A DNA stretch of 23,930 nt from Candidatus Tharpella sp. (GCA_021163565.1 JAGGTT010000204.1:1-23930); one strand, 5' to 3'; shown: positions 1-8,648, counted from the first letter of the stretch. Numbers and translations: made by a program. The notes: generated by a model from the letters alone, not told the origin.

Positions 1-101
1 GTACGGTTATTTAGGAAAAGAACCCCGGCAACCAGCCAGCCCGAGAGCATAAGAGTTATGCCAAGCCATAATTTTTTTTTAGCTAAAATACGTTTAATCA
101 T
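1..101 (-). CDS. N-terminus of an unrecognised membrane protein, cut by the left edge
   Basis: Reading the minus strand from the ATG at 101 gives 33 open codons to the window edge. The peptide begins MIKRILAKKK, a positively charged start, and continues as one hydrophobic stretch (about residues 12-30) ending in LFLNNR. This is typical of a signal anchor or first membrane helix. An in-frame TAA lies just upstream of the ATG, which fixes the start. No strong Shine-Dalgarno is visible; AAGAA about 9 nt upstream is the best candidate. The gene sits directly after the trpB2 terminator and has a candidate promoter at 128-157, so it looks like a separate transcription unit. Too little is visible to assign a family. 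Confidence 0.55.
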   Translation of the reverse strand, partial: MIKRILAKKKLWLGITLMLSGWLVAGVLFLNNR

Positions 102-127
102 GTGGATTTATTCTTTTTTCTCTTACC

Positions 128-157
128 TTTATAAGGGTACATTGAAACCTTTTACAA
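128..157 (-). promoter_or_regulatory. Candidate sigma-70-type promoter for the left-edge membrane gene
   Basis: On the minus strand TTGTAA (157-152) and TATAAA (133-128) are separated by 18 nt. The second matches the -10 consensus at five of six positions, the first the -35 at four of six. The predicted start of transcription lies about 20 nt before the ATG at 101. The promoter sits immediately downstream of the preceding terminator. Inferred from hexamer matching only. Confidence 0.35.
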
Positions 158-158
158 A

Positions 159-193
159 CCAAAAAAGCACCCACGTTATGGGCGCTTTTTTGG
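159..193 (-). terminator. Rho-independent terminator after trpB2
   Basis: Inverted repeat: 159-168 pairs with 184-193 and CCC (170-172) pairs with GGG (180-182), with one A/C mismatch and a 7-nt loop. The stem is flanked by A and T runs on opposite sides, so it could stop transcription both ways. It lies 21 nt after the trpB2 stop codon. Confidence 0.8.
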
Positions 194-213
194 TTCTATT
201 TAACTATTTAAAC

Positions 214-1608
214 CTACCATTTACCGGTACGTTTCTCATGGACTTCCGGCATCCCTTTCAGGGACGAAGCTATCGATTCATCAAAGTTCGCCTGCGGGAT
301 TTCATAATCTTCCAGCCGGCCATGCAAATAAGCGTCGTAACCGGCCAGATCAAGCAGTCCGTGACCGCTGTAACCGAAGAGGATAACCTTCTCTTTACCT
401 TCTTCCTTGGCCTGTTTCGCCTGCCGGATGGTCTCCGCAATCGCGTGGCTGGTCTCCGGTGCACAGATAGTACCTTCAGTCCGGGCCCATTGGATTGCGG
501 CAGCATAGCACTCAAGCTGCGGGATACTCTGCGGCTGCAAAAGACCTTCGACTACCGCCTGACTCACCAGTGGCGCCATACCGTGATAACGCAGACCGCC
601 GGCATGAAGCGGCGGGGCGACAAAATTATGGCCCAGGGTAAACATGGGCAGAAGCGGAGTCATCCCCGAAGTATCACCAAAATCATAGGCGAACGGAGCT
701 TTGGTCAAACTCGGACAGGATTGCGGCTCAACCGGAATAATGGTGATATCGGCACCATTAATCTTATCATTGACAAAGGGAAATGAGAGCCCGGCAAAGT
801 TACTGCCGCCACCGGCGCAACCAATTACTATATCCGGTTTTTTGACCCCGGCTAAAGCCAGCTGTTTTTTTGCCTCCAGACCGATAATCGTCTGATGCAG
901 CATCACATGATTAAGGACGCTACCCAATGAGTATTTAGTGTCTCCGCTCGGATCACTGACAGCCGCCTCAACCGCCTCACTAATCGCCATCCCGAGACTG
1001 CCAGGAGTATCGGGAAACTGTTCGAGAAAATGGCGCCCGGCGGCAGTCTCGTTACTCGGACTCGCGATACAGGTACCACCCCAGGTCTCCATCAGGATCT
1101 TGCGGTAAGGTTTCTGATCGAAGCTGATTCGGACCATGAAAACCTTGCACTCCAAACCCACCAGGGCACAGGAATAACAGAGAGCACTGCCCCACTGCCC
1201 GGCCCCGGTTTCGGTGGTCAAACGCTTGGTTCCGAACTGTTTATTATACCAGGCTTGAGCCAGCGCTGAATTTGGCTTATGACTACCGGCCGGTGAGGTG
1301 CTCTCATCCTTGTAATAAATCTTGGCCGGAGTATTCAGGGCCTTTTCCAGCCTTATTGCCCGTTTCAACGGAGCCGGCCGATAACTTAACAACAACGCCA
1401 ACAAAGGTTCCGGGATGTCGATCCAGCGTTCCTGGCTCACCTCCTGTTCAATCAGGTTCATCGGAAAAATCGGGGCCATCATCTCCGGCGTCACCAAAGC
1501 CCCATCCGGGGTCCGCATCGGTTCCATCGGTGAAGGCAAGTCCGCTGCCAGATTGTACCACTGCCGAGGGATCTCATCATCACGTAAAACAAATTTTTGT
1601 TCAATCAT
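214..1608 (-). CDS. trpB2: TrpB2-type tryptophan synthase beta chain
   Basis: PLP-dependent enzyme expected to condense L-serine and indole to tryptophan. The 464-residue length and the N-terminal extension before the PLP domain fit the TrpB2 subfamily rather than the shorter TrpB1 (about 400 residues). The cofactor lysine is Lys111 in the segment DESTSPAGSHKPNSA. The glycine-rich phosphate-binding loop is seen as CAGGGSNFAG near residue 265. A strong GGAGGAGG lies just before the ATG. The gene follows the amidase gene by 28 nt on the same strand, so the two are probably co-transcribed. No trpA or other trp gene is nearby, which is usual for TrpB2; it may act alone, for instance to salvage indole. 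Family assignment is firm; the in vivo role is inference. Confidence 0.92.
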   Translation of the reverse strand: MIEQKFVLRDDEIPRQWYNLAADLPSPMEPMRTPDGALVTPEMMAPIFPMNLIEQEVSQERWIDIPEPLLALLLSYRPAPLKRAIRLEKALNTPAKIYYKDESTSPAGSHKPNSALAQAWYNKQFGTKRLTTETGAGQWGSALCYSCALVGLECKVFMVRISFDQKPYRKILMETWGGTCIASPSNETAAGRHFLEQFPDTPGSLGMAISEAVEAAVSDPSGDTKYSLGSVLNHVMLHQTIIGLEAKKQLALAGVKKPDIVIGCAGGGSNFAGLSFPFVNDKINGADITIIPVEPQSCPSLTKAPFAYDFGDTSGMTPLLPMFTLGHNFVAPPLHAGGLRYHGMAPLVSQAVVEGLLQPQSIPQLECYAAAIQWARTEGTICAPETSHAIAETIRQAKQAKEEGKEKVILFGYSGHGLLDLAGYDAYLHGRLEDYEIPQANFDESIASSLKGMPEVHEKRTGKW

Positions 1609-1636
1609 TTTAGCCTCCTCCTGATGTTATTGCCAT

Positions 1637-3415
1637 TTACCTGCGGGCAAGTTTAATCTCACTTATATACTTCTGCACACCGTCGGCCAGACCTTCGGCA
1701 ATTTTCTGTCGATATGCCGGTGATGCCAGACGCTTGGATTCCATCTTATTTGAAATAAAAGAGACCTCAACCAGAATACTTGGCATCTGGGCTCCGATCA
1801 GAACATAGAACGGAGCCTGTTTAACCCCATAGTCGTTGACATTACTGTATGATTTGCGTAATTTGCCCACCAGCGCCGCCTGAACACAGCTGGCCAGACG
1901 ACTTGACTCCTTAATTTTTGAGTTCTGCATCAGGTCATTGAGGATAGACTGTAATTGCCCGATATTTTTGGTCGAAGTCGAGTTCTCCAGAGCCGCAAGC
2001 TCCATCGCCTCCTTATCCGTAGAGAGATTGAGGAAGTAGGTCTCAACCCCGTGGGCCTTACGATTGCGGCTGGCATTTGCATGAATTGAGATAAACATAT
2101 CCGCCTTTTGGGTATTGGCGATAACAGTTCTCTCTTCAAGTGGAATAAAACGATCAGTATCTCGAGTCGTAATAACCCTGAAATCAAGCTTACCCTTTAA
2201 TATTTTACGCAGTCTTTTGGTGATATCAAGAACGACGTCCTTCTCCCGCGCCCCGGTCGGCGACAACGCTCCGGGATCTTTGCCGCCATGCCCGGCGTCA
2301 ATGACGATGGTTCCGACTCCCAGCCCCAGCTGCTGGGCCAAACTCAACGTAGCATCGGTTTTTTCCCCAGATCGGTTAGCCGGGTGTTTTACCGTTTTCC
2401 GACTCGACTTTTTATAATTGCCGCCGATAACATCAATAACAATCCGCGGTGGATTACTTAAAGCAAAAATTTTATAATGATCAATATTACCGACATGAAT
2501 CACGGCCCGGACTGTCCGGGTATTAAACTGAGCTATTTTAACCCGCTGTAATATCCCGTCATTAATAATTATTTCGCGGCGCGTCTCAGGGATCACGGAA
2601 TCCTTGAAATTAAGATAGATCGATTTGGTCTTTTTACTGTTGTGCTTATCCTTGAGAATACCTTTACTGAATTCAACCTCCCGGTCGAAATCAATAACCA
2701 CCCGGGTATAGGTTGGTGAAGACCAGTGTCGCAAATCCATAATCCGGGCTTTACCTTTAAAGCCATTACTCTTCTTCCGTTGAGCGGCGGCGGGCGGTCG
2801 GGGTTCGCCGGTTTTCCGGTGCTGGGACTTTTTGAGCCGGGCTTTTTTTCTCACAACCGCCTTTTTAGCGGCAGTTTTTGTCCTGAGGGACTCATCTAAT
2901 TCAGCCTGGGCCCGTTTACACATATCAGAACCAGGATACTCTTTAAGCAGTTGCCGCCAATACTCCCGTGCGCCCTTTTCATCGTCCAGTTTTTGCGCTA
3001 TCAACCCGAGATTATAGAGCGCATCATCAGCCAGATGACTCGTATTATAGTTCTGCCGTAGGAGTTTATAACGTTTTGCCGACTGCTTAAGATCACTTGA
3101 CCAGCCGGAATAGTTGTAAAGTGATGAGTAGAGACCGGCAGCCAGGTAGAGTGAATCATCAGCCCTTTTACTGCGAGGATATTCCCGTGCCACAGAGTCA
3201 AACTTTTTAATCAAGACCTCCCAGTGCCGTCTCTTACTCCAATCCTTCGAGTCTGACATAAACTGGGAATAGTCTTTTTTGGCCGCCTTGAAACTCTTTT
3301 CCGCTGGTAGTTTAGACCCGGCCAGACAAAAACTGCCCGTTCCTGATACCCCTGAAATAAGAATTACAATTATCGCAATCAGCAGAAATTTAACGCTGAG
3401 TTGTTTATGTAACAA
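1637..3415 (-). CDS. Periplasmic N-acetylmuramoyl-L-alanine amidase (TPR-like + AMIN + Amidase_3)
   Basis: Zinc amidase that cleaves the bond between N-acetylmuramic acid and the stem peptide, as AmiC does in daughter-cell separation. The 592 residues show an export signal (hydrophobic about 9-30), a TPR/YbgF-like helical region (about 60-178), a Lys/Arg-rich linker (about 180-220), an AMIN localisation domain (about 222-330) and the catalytic Amidase_3 domain (about 368-588). Likely zinc ligands and catalytic residues are His376 in DAGHGG, Glu391 in REKDVV, His445 in SIHAN and Glu550 in VEVSFISN. The start is TTG: an in-frame TAG lies two codons upstream, no ATG precedes the signal sequence, and AAGGG is suitably placed. 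The TPR-like part before AMIN is not in E. coli AmiC, but this layout is known in related proteobacteria. First gene of a two-gene unit with trpB2. Confidence 0.92.
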   Translation of the reverse strand: MLHKQLSVKFLLIAIIVILISGVSGTGSFCLAGSKLPAEKSFKAAKKDYSQFMSDSKDWSKRRHWEVLIKKFDSVAREYPRSKRADDSLYLAAGLYSSLYNYSGWSSDLKQSAKRYKLLRQNYNTSHLADDALYNLGLIAQKLDDEKGAREYWRQLLKEYPGSDMCKRAQAELDESLRTKTAAKKAVVRKKARLKKSQHRKTGEPRPPAAAQRKKSNGFKGKARIMDLRHWSSPTYTRVVIDFDREVEFSKGILKDKHNSKKTKSIYLNFKDSVIPETRREIIINDGILQRVKIAQFNTRTVRAVIHVGNIDHYKIFALSNPPRIVIDVIGGNYKKSSRKTVKHPANRSGEKTDATLSLAQQLGLGVGTIVIDAGHGGKDPGALSPTGAREKDVVLDITKRLRKILKGKLDFRVITTRDTDRFIPLEERTVIANTQKADMFISIHANASRNRKAHGVETYFLNLSTDKEAMELAALENSTSTKNIGQLQSILNDLMQNSKIKESSRLASCVQAALVGKLRKSYSNVNDYGVKQAPFYVLIGAQMPSILVEVSFISNKMESKRLASPAYRQKIAEGLADGVQKYISEIKLARR

Positions 3416-3628
3416 GCTGTTCTACCCTTGATTAAAATAATCCCCTTTAAAAAACCGGTTCTAAGGGAAATTTGCACTAACAAAGAAAATTAATAATTAT
3501 CCAGCGGCCTCAATTTATCACTTAGCAAAGCCAAAAACAGTAGCGATTCAACAATCCAAAACTTTCCACCACTCTGACCGTCATCACTTCTATCATAAAA
3601 GCCCGTACCTTTTCAACCTCTCTTCCAA

Positions 3629-3680
3629 AATTAGCAATAAAAAAAGGGCAGTGGAAACTGCCCTTTTTTTATTGCTAATT
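3629..3680 (-). terminator. Perfect 24-bp inverted repeat terminating the nuo operon
   Basis: Bases 3629-3652 are the exact reverse complement of 3657-3680, with a 4-nt loop. The G/C part (GGGCAGT with ACTGCCC) is flanked by seven A and seven T, then by paired ATTGCTAATT. It begins 17 nt after the nuoN stop codon. The A and T runs make it usable on both strands. Confidence 0.85.
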
Positions 3681-3697
3681 TTTTAGGTACATTATCT

Positions 3698-5122
3698 CTA
3701 CAAAAGAGCCGCAACCGCCTGATCGGCCATGGACATCAAACCCTGCGGCATAATCCCCACCAGAATAATCGCGGCAATCAGGAAAAACCCGAAAACCTTG
3801 ACTCCGATACCCAGTTCTATTTTTTCAACTGCTCCCTCTTCACCCTGGCAGTAGACAGCCCGGACCAATTTCAAATAATAGAAAGCGGAGACTGCGGCAT
3901 TGACCATGGCGATAACAACCAGACCATAAAAACCTTTTTCCAAGGCCGCGGTAAAGATGACGAATTTACCCGTAAAACCCACCGTCGGCGGAATCCCAGC
4001 CATACCAAACGCTCCGGCGGCCAGAGTAAATGCAAGAATTGGAGAACGGCGATACAAACCTTTAAGATCCTCAAAAGTAATATTTTCTCCCCGAGGGGCA
4101 ATATAGTAGATCACCACGAAACAGGCCAGATTCATGAGAACATAACCGGCAATATAGTAGATCACCGCCGCCATACCCAGCTGATTGCCGCTCAAAAGAC
4201 CGATCATCATATAACCGGCATGGGCAATACTCGAATAAGCCAGCAGACGTTTAATATCATCCTGTACCAACGCCGCAAGGTTACCGAAACTCATGGAAAG
4301 AACTGCTAGAACAACCAGCACCCAGGTAAATTCAGTGACACTGGGACCGGTCATACTGATCAGACGGATCAACAGGGCCGCGGCACCGACTTTCGGCAGG
4401 GTCGCAATAAAGGTGGTAGTTTCATTCGAGGCCCCCTGATAGATATCCGGAGTCCAGGCATGCATCGGAAACATCGCCAGCTTATAGAAAAAACTGCAGA
4501 GCATCAGCACCATCCCGATTACAGCCATAGATTGGTGTTGTATGAGGTTCGGCAACTGGGCACTGATATCGACAAGGTAGGTTGAATGGGTCAACCCGAA
4601 AATATAACTGATTCCAAAAAGAGAGATTCCGGTGGCTGCGGCCCCGAAAAGAACATATTTGATCCCGGCTTCAACCTCGGTTCGCCGGCCTTCTCCTTTA
4701 CGAAATGAGATTACGACATAGAGGGCGTAAGATGAGATCTCAAGACAGACCAGGATCGTTAATAGCTCGACCGCGCTGCTCATCATCATCAGACCCAGAG
4801 TACTTAAACTGAGAAAAAAGAAGAACTCATTCTGCATCTCCTCTTCAATGCCGCTCAAATCACGGCACATGACAAAGATCAGGAAGAGGCCACCGCCCAA
4901 AAGAAATTTGATCAGTTGTGAAAGAGTATCGACCTGATAGGCTCCGGCAAAGATAGTGCCCGAAGCACTGATACTTAAAACGGTTGCAACCAGGGTCAGA
5001 AAAGTTCCGGCCAGGGCGATAACGGTTAAGGTCGTACCTTTAATCTTTTTCAATGATGCGGCAAAAAGAACCAGCACTGTAGCAATCAGAACAAGTTCCG
5101 GAAGAATAAGCATTGCTTGCAT
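3698..5122 (-). CDS. nuoN: NADH-quinone oxidoreductase-like subunit N
   Basis: Antiporter-like membrane subunit of complex I, next to the NuoA/J/K/H module in known structures and one of its proton channels. It has 474 residues and about 14 hydrophobic segments. Channel residues of the family are present: Glu128 (VCLEISS, TM5), Lys214 (FFYKLAMFPMHAW, TM7), Lys244 (TLPKVGA, TM8) and Lys386 (GFTGKF, TM12). It is the last gene of the operon, 87 nt after nuoM. The ATG at 5122 has AGG eight nt upstream; a second ATG three codons later is also possible. Confidence 0.95.
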   Translation of the reverse strand: MQAMLILPELVLIATVLVLFAASLKKIKGTTLTVIALAGTFLTLVATVLSISASGTIFAGAYQVDTLSQLIKFLLGGGLFLIFVMCRDLSGIEEEMQNEFFFFLSLSTLGLMMMSSAVELLTILVCLEISSYALYVVISFRKGEGRRTEVEAGIKYVLFGAAATGISLFGISYIFGLTHSTYLVDISAQLPNLIQHQSMAVIGMVLMLCSFFYKLAMFPMHAWTPDIYQGASNETTTFIATLPKVGAAALLIRLISMTGPSVTEFTWVLVVLAVLSMSFGNLAALVQDDIKRLLAYSSIAHAGYMMIGLLSGNQLGMAAVIYYIAGYVLMNLACFVVIYYIAPRGENITFEDLKGLYRRSPILAFTLAAGAFGMAGIPPTVGFTGKFVIFTAALEKGFYGLVVIAMVNAAVSAFYYLKLVRAVYCQGEEGAVEKIELGIGVKVFGFFLIAAIILVGIMPQGLMSMADQAVAALL

Positions 5123-5209
5123 TTTAATTACCTGTAATTCATGGCTAAATTTTCACTCGGCCATACTATGGTTTTTGCGAATGAATAAACAGCTTCCCAG
5201 TTCCCGCAA

Positions 5210-6820
5210 TTAAAACGTCATCATCTGTTTACACCAGTTGCCCAGCTCAAGCAGTGCTTGATGACCACTGTGAGGATCAACCGGAACCACACTACCACCG
5301 ACCGAAATCTGGTGTAACAGGTGGGTTACACTGGCATCCATAATATTCAGTAATGGTGCCGGATAGAGACCGATCCAGAAGACAAAAATCGCCAGAACCA
5401 CAACCATGGAAAGTTCCCGGAAGCTCAGATCATCCAGCTTGTGAGCATGACCATCGCCAACGGCTTCGTCATGATGGTGGGCATGACCATCCGAGTCGGC
5501 CCAGACCATGCGCTGCAGCAAACGCAACATATAGGCAGCCGCAAGGATAGCCCCCGGAATCGCCAGGAAACCAACCACTACACTCTTCTTAAAGGCACCA
5601 AAGAGAACCAGGAATTCCCCGACAAAACTGTTGGTACCCGGGAAAGCCAGCGAAGAGAGACAAAAAATACCCAGGAATGTAACATAAATCGGCATCACCA
5701 TTCCTAAAGCCGAGTTATCCGCAATCTCCCGGCTGTGGGTACGCTCATAAATCATACCGACCATAATAAAAAGACCGCCGGTGGTAATCCCGTGATTGAT
5801 CATCTGCAGGATAGCACCTTTTAGTCCCTGGTCATTCAAAAGAAAAATCCCCAGAGTGACAAACCCCATATGGCCGACACTGGAGTAGGCGATTAGTTTT
5901 TTAATATCGGTCTGGCCCAGTGCCAGATAGCCCCCGAATATAATTGAAATCAGTGAGAGTGCAATCAGATAAGGCATGCAGTAAATTGTTGCCGCAGGCG
6001 CCATCGGCAGACAGAAACGTAAAAAACCGTAGCCGCCCATCTTCAGAAGAATACTTGCGAGAATGACACTGCCCGCAGTCGGTGCTTCAACATGTGCCGC
6101 CGGTAGCCAGGTATGCAGCGGATACATCGGAATCTTGATCGCAAAAGCCAAGGCGCAAGCCAGAAAAATCCACATCTGATAGGCAAATGAGAACTCCTGA
6201 TCCATCAGGGCCGGGATAAAGAAGGTTCCGGTCTTAATATAGAGTGCCACAATCGCGACCAGAAGAAAGATACTGCCGCAGAGGGTATAAAGAAAAAACT
6301 TGATTGAAGCGTAATCCTTGCGCGTACCGCCCCAAACCGCAATCAGCAGGAACATCGGGATCAGCATCGCTTCCCAACAGATATAGAAAAGTACGGTATT
6401 CAAGCTGATAAAAACCCCGATCATTGCGGCTTCCATCACCAAGGTCACAAAGATAAACTCACCCATCCGCTTTTTAATGTAGCGCCATGAGCAGAGAATA
6501 CAGAAGGGCATAATGAACGTGGTCAGAAGGACCAAAAGCACACTGATACCGTCAACCCCAACCACGTAATGAAGTTTGAGCAGCGGAAACCAGGCCCGCA
6601 ATTCAGCAAACTGATATTTAGCCGTATGCAGGTCAAAACAGGTAAAGAGCGGGAGCGACAGAACCAGAGTTATCAGCGTCACGAGGAGACCGAGAATCTT
6701 CAAATAGGTCTCATTTTTAATCACAAGACTTATCAGCGCACCCACCAGCGGCACCAGCATAATCAGCGAGAGAACCGGGTAGCTCAAGGTATTTAAGATC
6801 AGATATTTTTCCATGTGCAT
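5210..6820 (-). CDS. nuoM: NADH-quinone oxidoreductase-like subunit M
   Basis: Antiporter-like proton-channel subunit of complex I. The reading frame is open from a TTG at 6826, but the ATG at 6820 with AGAGA eight nt upstream is a better start, giving 536 residues; a further ATG lies two codons on. Channel residues are intact (numbered from 6820): Glu150 (ICWEAML), Lys229 (AFAIKIPMYPLHTW) and the M-type TM12 Glu402 (SFVGEF) where L and N types carry Lys. A histidine-rich loop at about residues 446-460 (DGHAHHHDEAVGDGHAH) lies in the late membrane region, where such loops are usually short and not His-rich. It follows the L-type gene by 58 nt. Confidence 0.94.
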   Translation of the reverse strand: MHMEKYLILNTLSYPVLSLIMLVPLVGALISLVIKNETYLKILGLLVTLITLVLSLPLFTCFDLHTAKYQFAELRAWFPLLKLHYVVGVDGISVLLVLLTTFIMPFCILCSWRYIKKRMGEFIFVTLVMEAAMIGVFISLNTVLFYICWEAMLIPMFLLIAVWGGTRKDYASIKFFLYTLCGSIFLLVAIVALYIKTGTFFIPALMDQEFSFAYQMWIFLACALAFAIKIPMYPLHTWLPAAHVEAPTAGSVILASILLKMGGYGFLRFCLPMAPAATIYCMPYLIALSLISIIFGGYLALGQTDIKKLIAYSSVGHMGFVTLGIFLLNDQGLKGAILQMINHGITTGGLFIMVGMIYERTHSREIADNSALGMVMPIYVTFLGIFCLSSLAFPGTNSFVGEFLVLFGAFKKSVVVGFLAIPGAILAAAYMLRLLQRMVWADSDGHAHHHDEAVGDGHAHKLDDLSFRELSMVVVLAIFVFWIGLYPAPLLNIMDASVTHLLHQISVGGSVVPVDPHSGHQALLELGNWCKQMMTF

Positions 6821-6878
6821 AATCAAAGTCTCTTAAGATTTCATCCAGACGAATTTATCTATCATTCAAATCTATGGC

Positions 6879-8648
6879 TTAAAGAAAAACGATTACCAGC
6901 AAAACTATCATCAGGGCCGCAACCGCACCACCGATATACTGCTGAATCTTGCCGGTCTGCAGGGCTCGTACCTGATCGCCGCCCTTAACCACACCTTTGG
7001 CTGAACCGTCCACGGCCCAATCAATACCCTCCCAGTCAAACCAGGAGAGAGCCTTAGCTACCAGCATGGTAAAGCGCAGGCCCACGGTACGGTAAACCTC
7101 ACCGATCCAGTCGTTGGCAATACTGATCGGCTTACAGGCGCACCACATAAAGGCCAGCGACCCTTTGCGATAGAACCAGTCGACATCAAGATTGCTCTTG
7201 GGGTCGGGATGGAGGTATTTGACCATAAGATAGAAACCGAGACCGGTAAAGCCCAAGATCTGCAGAGTTTCTGAAACATGGTAGGCGGTATAGGGATGAT
7301 AATCGCACGCGAAAGGCAACATCCTGTAGAGATACTCTGGATAAATCCCTAAAAAGATACACATGAAAGCGGCCCCGGCCATCGCCAGGTTCATATTCCA
7401 GGGAGCCTCTTTGGCTTTCACACCGGAGTCTTTGCCGAACCAGATAAAATAGGGCAGTTTGATACCGACTGAAAGGAAAGTTCCAACTGCGGCCAGGCTC
7501 AACATCAGCATCAGAATAACCCGGTGATCCGCTCCAGCGCCAGCAATAATCATCGACTTACTGATAAAACCGCTGGTTAGCGGGAAACCCGAGATGGCGA
7601 TGCCGCCAATAACTGTAAAGAAGAGTGCCACCGGCATCCTCTTATAAAGTCCACCGAGTTCATTAAGTTTGGATTTACCGGTCATCTCAAGTACGGCACC
7701 GACCCCCATGAAGAGCAGCGCTTTGTAGAGAATGTGGGCGTAGGCGTGGGCGCAGGCACCGTTAATCGCCAACGCTGTACCGATCCCGATACCACAGACC
7801 ATATAACCGACCTGACTGACAATATGATAGGCCAGAATCCGACGCGCATCATTCTCGATAACCGCGTAACCGACACCATAAAGAGTCATGATTGCCCCCA
7901 TGATTGCCAGCATCTCGAAGCCGGGAAACGCCCGGGCCAGAACATAGACAGCGGTTTTCGTGGTAAAGGCACACATAAATACGGCCCCGCACACTGTCGC
8001 TTCAGGATAGGCATCCGGAAGCCAGGCATGAATCGGCGGCACTGCAGCATTGAGCATAAAACCGACCATAATCAGATAATCGGCTGTCGTTGCCCCTTCA
8101 ACCAGAATCCGGTCGAAGGTTAAATCGTGACAATTCTGGTAACGCAGAAAGATACCGGCTAAAAGTATCAAGCCGCCGGCAGTATGAACCAGGAGATAGC
8201 GATAACCGGCTTCAATTGAACGTTTTTTCTTGCGGTACCAGATCAAAAAGACGGACGCAAAGGCCATCAATTCCCAGAAGATAAAGATGGTCAGATAATC
8301 CCCGGCCAGGGTTGTCCCGAGAGAACCAGCAACATAGAGAAAAGCCGCAATGTGATGCCCGGTCTCCTTGACATGCAGGCAATAAACCGCCCCGATCAGA
8401 GCCATTAAAGTAAAAACATGAAGGAATACATAGGTTAGCTTGTCAACCCGGCCGAAGGTCAATTCGAAACCCATCAGATGACAAACTCCGAAACTTTCCG
8501 GCAACGCGTGTATCTGCCAGAAAGCCAGCAACGGTACGATCAGAATAATTACCTTCTGGGCAATTTTGACCCGGCTGAACAGGGGCAGCAGAAAGGCTCC
8601 GATAATAAAATAGGAGGCGGGATGGAGAAAAATCGTACTACTCAACAT
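6879..8648 (-). CDS. nuoL: L-type antiporter-like complex I subunit with extended lateral helix
   Basis: Distal proton-channel subunit of complex I. The core resembles MrpD/NuoL antiporter subunits, while the C-terminus (RALQTGKIQQY followed by a last membrane helix) is the NuoL signature that follows the lateral helix. The start chosen is the ATG at 8648, overlapping the upstream stop by 11 nt and preceded by AGAGGA; this gives 589 residues. An upstream in-frame start at 8690 would lie deep in the previous gene. Retained channel residues are Glu126 (IFWELMAF), Lys231 (TTKTAVY) and Lys364 (SGFISKS). The TM7 lysine is missing: the aligned residue is Asn200 in MLNAAVPPIHAWLP. The region from VDWFY (489) to IQQY (571) is about 83 residues, against about 54 in E. 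coli NuoL from memory. Annotation pipelines may call it Na+/H+ antiporter subunit D. Confidence 0.85.
   Translation of the reverse strand: MLSSTIFLHPASYFIIGAFLLPLFSRVKIAQKVIILIVPLLAFWQIHALPESFGVCHLMGFELTFGRVDKLTYVFLHVFTLMALIGAVYCLHVKETGHHIAAFLYVAGSLGTTLAGDYLTIFIFWELMAFASVFLIWYRKKKRSIEAGYRYLLVHTAGGLILLAGIFLRYQNCHDLTFDRILVEGATTADYLIMVGFMLNAAVPPIHAWLPDAYPEATVCGAVFMCAFTTKTAVYVLARAFPGFEMLAIMGAIMTLYGVGYAVIENDARRILAYHIVSQVGYMVCGIGIGTALAINGACAHAYAHILYKALLFMGVGAVLEMTGKSKLNELGGLYKRMPVALFFTVIGGIAISGFPLTSGFISKSMIIAGAGADHRVILMLMLSLAAVGTFLSVGIKLPYFIWFGKDSGVKAKEAPWNMNLAMAGAAFMCIFLGIYPEYLYRMLPFACDYHPYTAYHVSETLQILGFTGLGFYLMVKYLHPDPKSNLDVDWFYRKGSLAFMWCACKPISIANDWIGEVYRTVGLRFTMLVAKALSWFDWEGIDWAVDGSAKGVVKGGDQVRALQTGKIQQYIGGAVAALMIVLLVIVFL

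Noticed and set aside
58..786. A 242-codon open frame on the plus strand.
   Set aside because: It lies mostly opposite trpB2, crosses the terminator at 159-193, and the peptide resembles no family; it is a shadow of the minus-strand gene.
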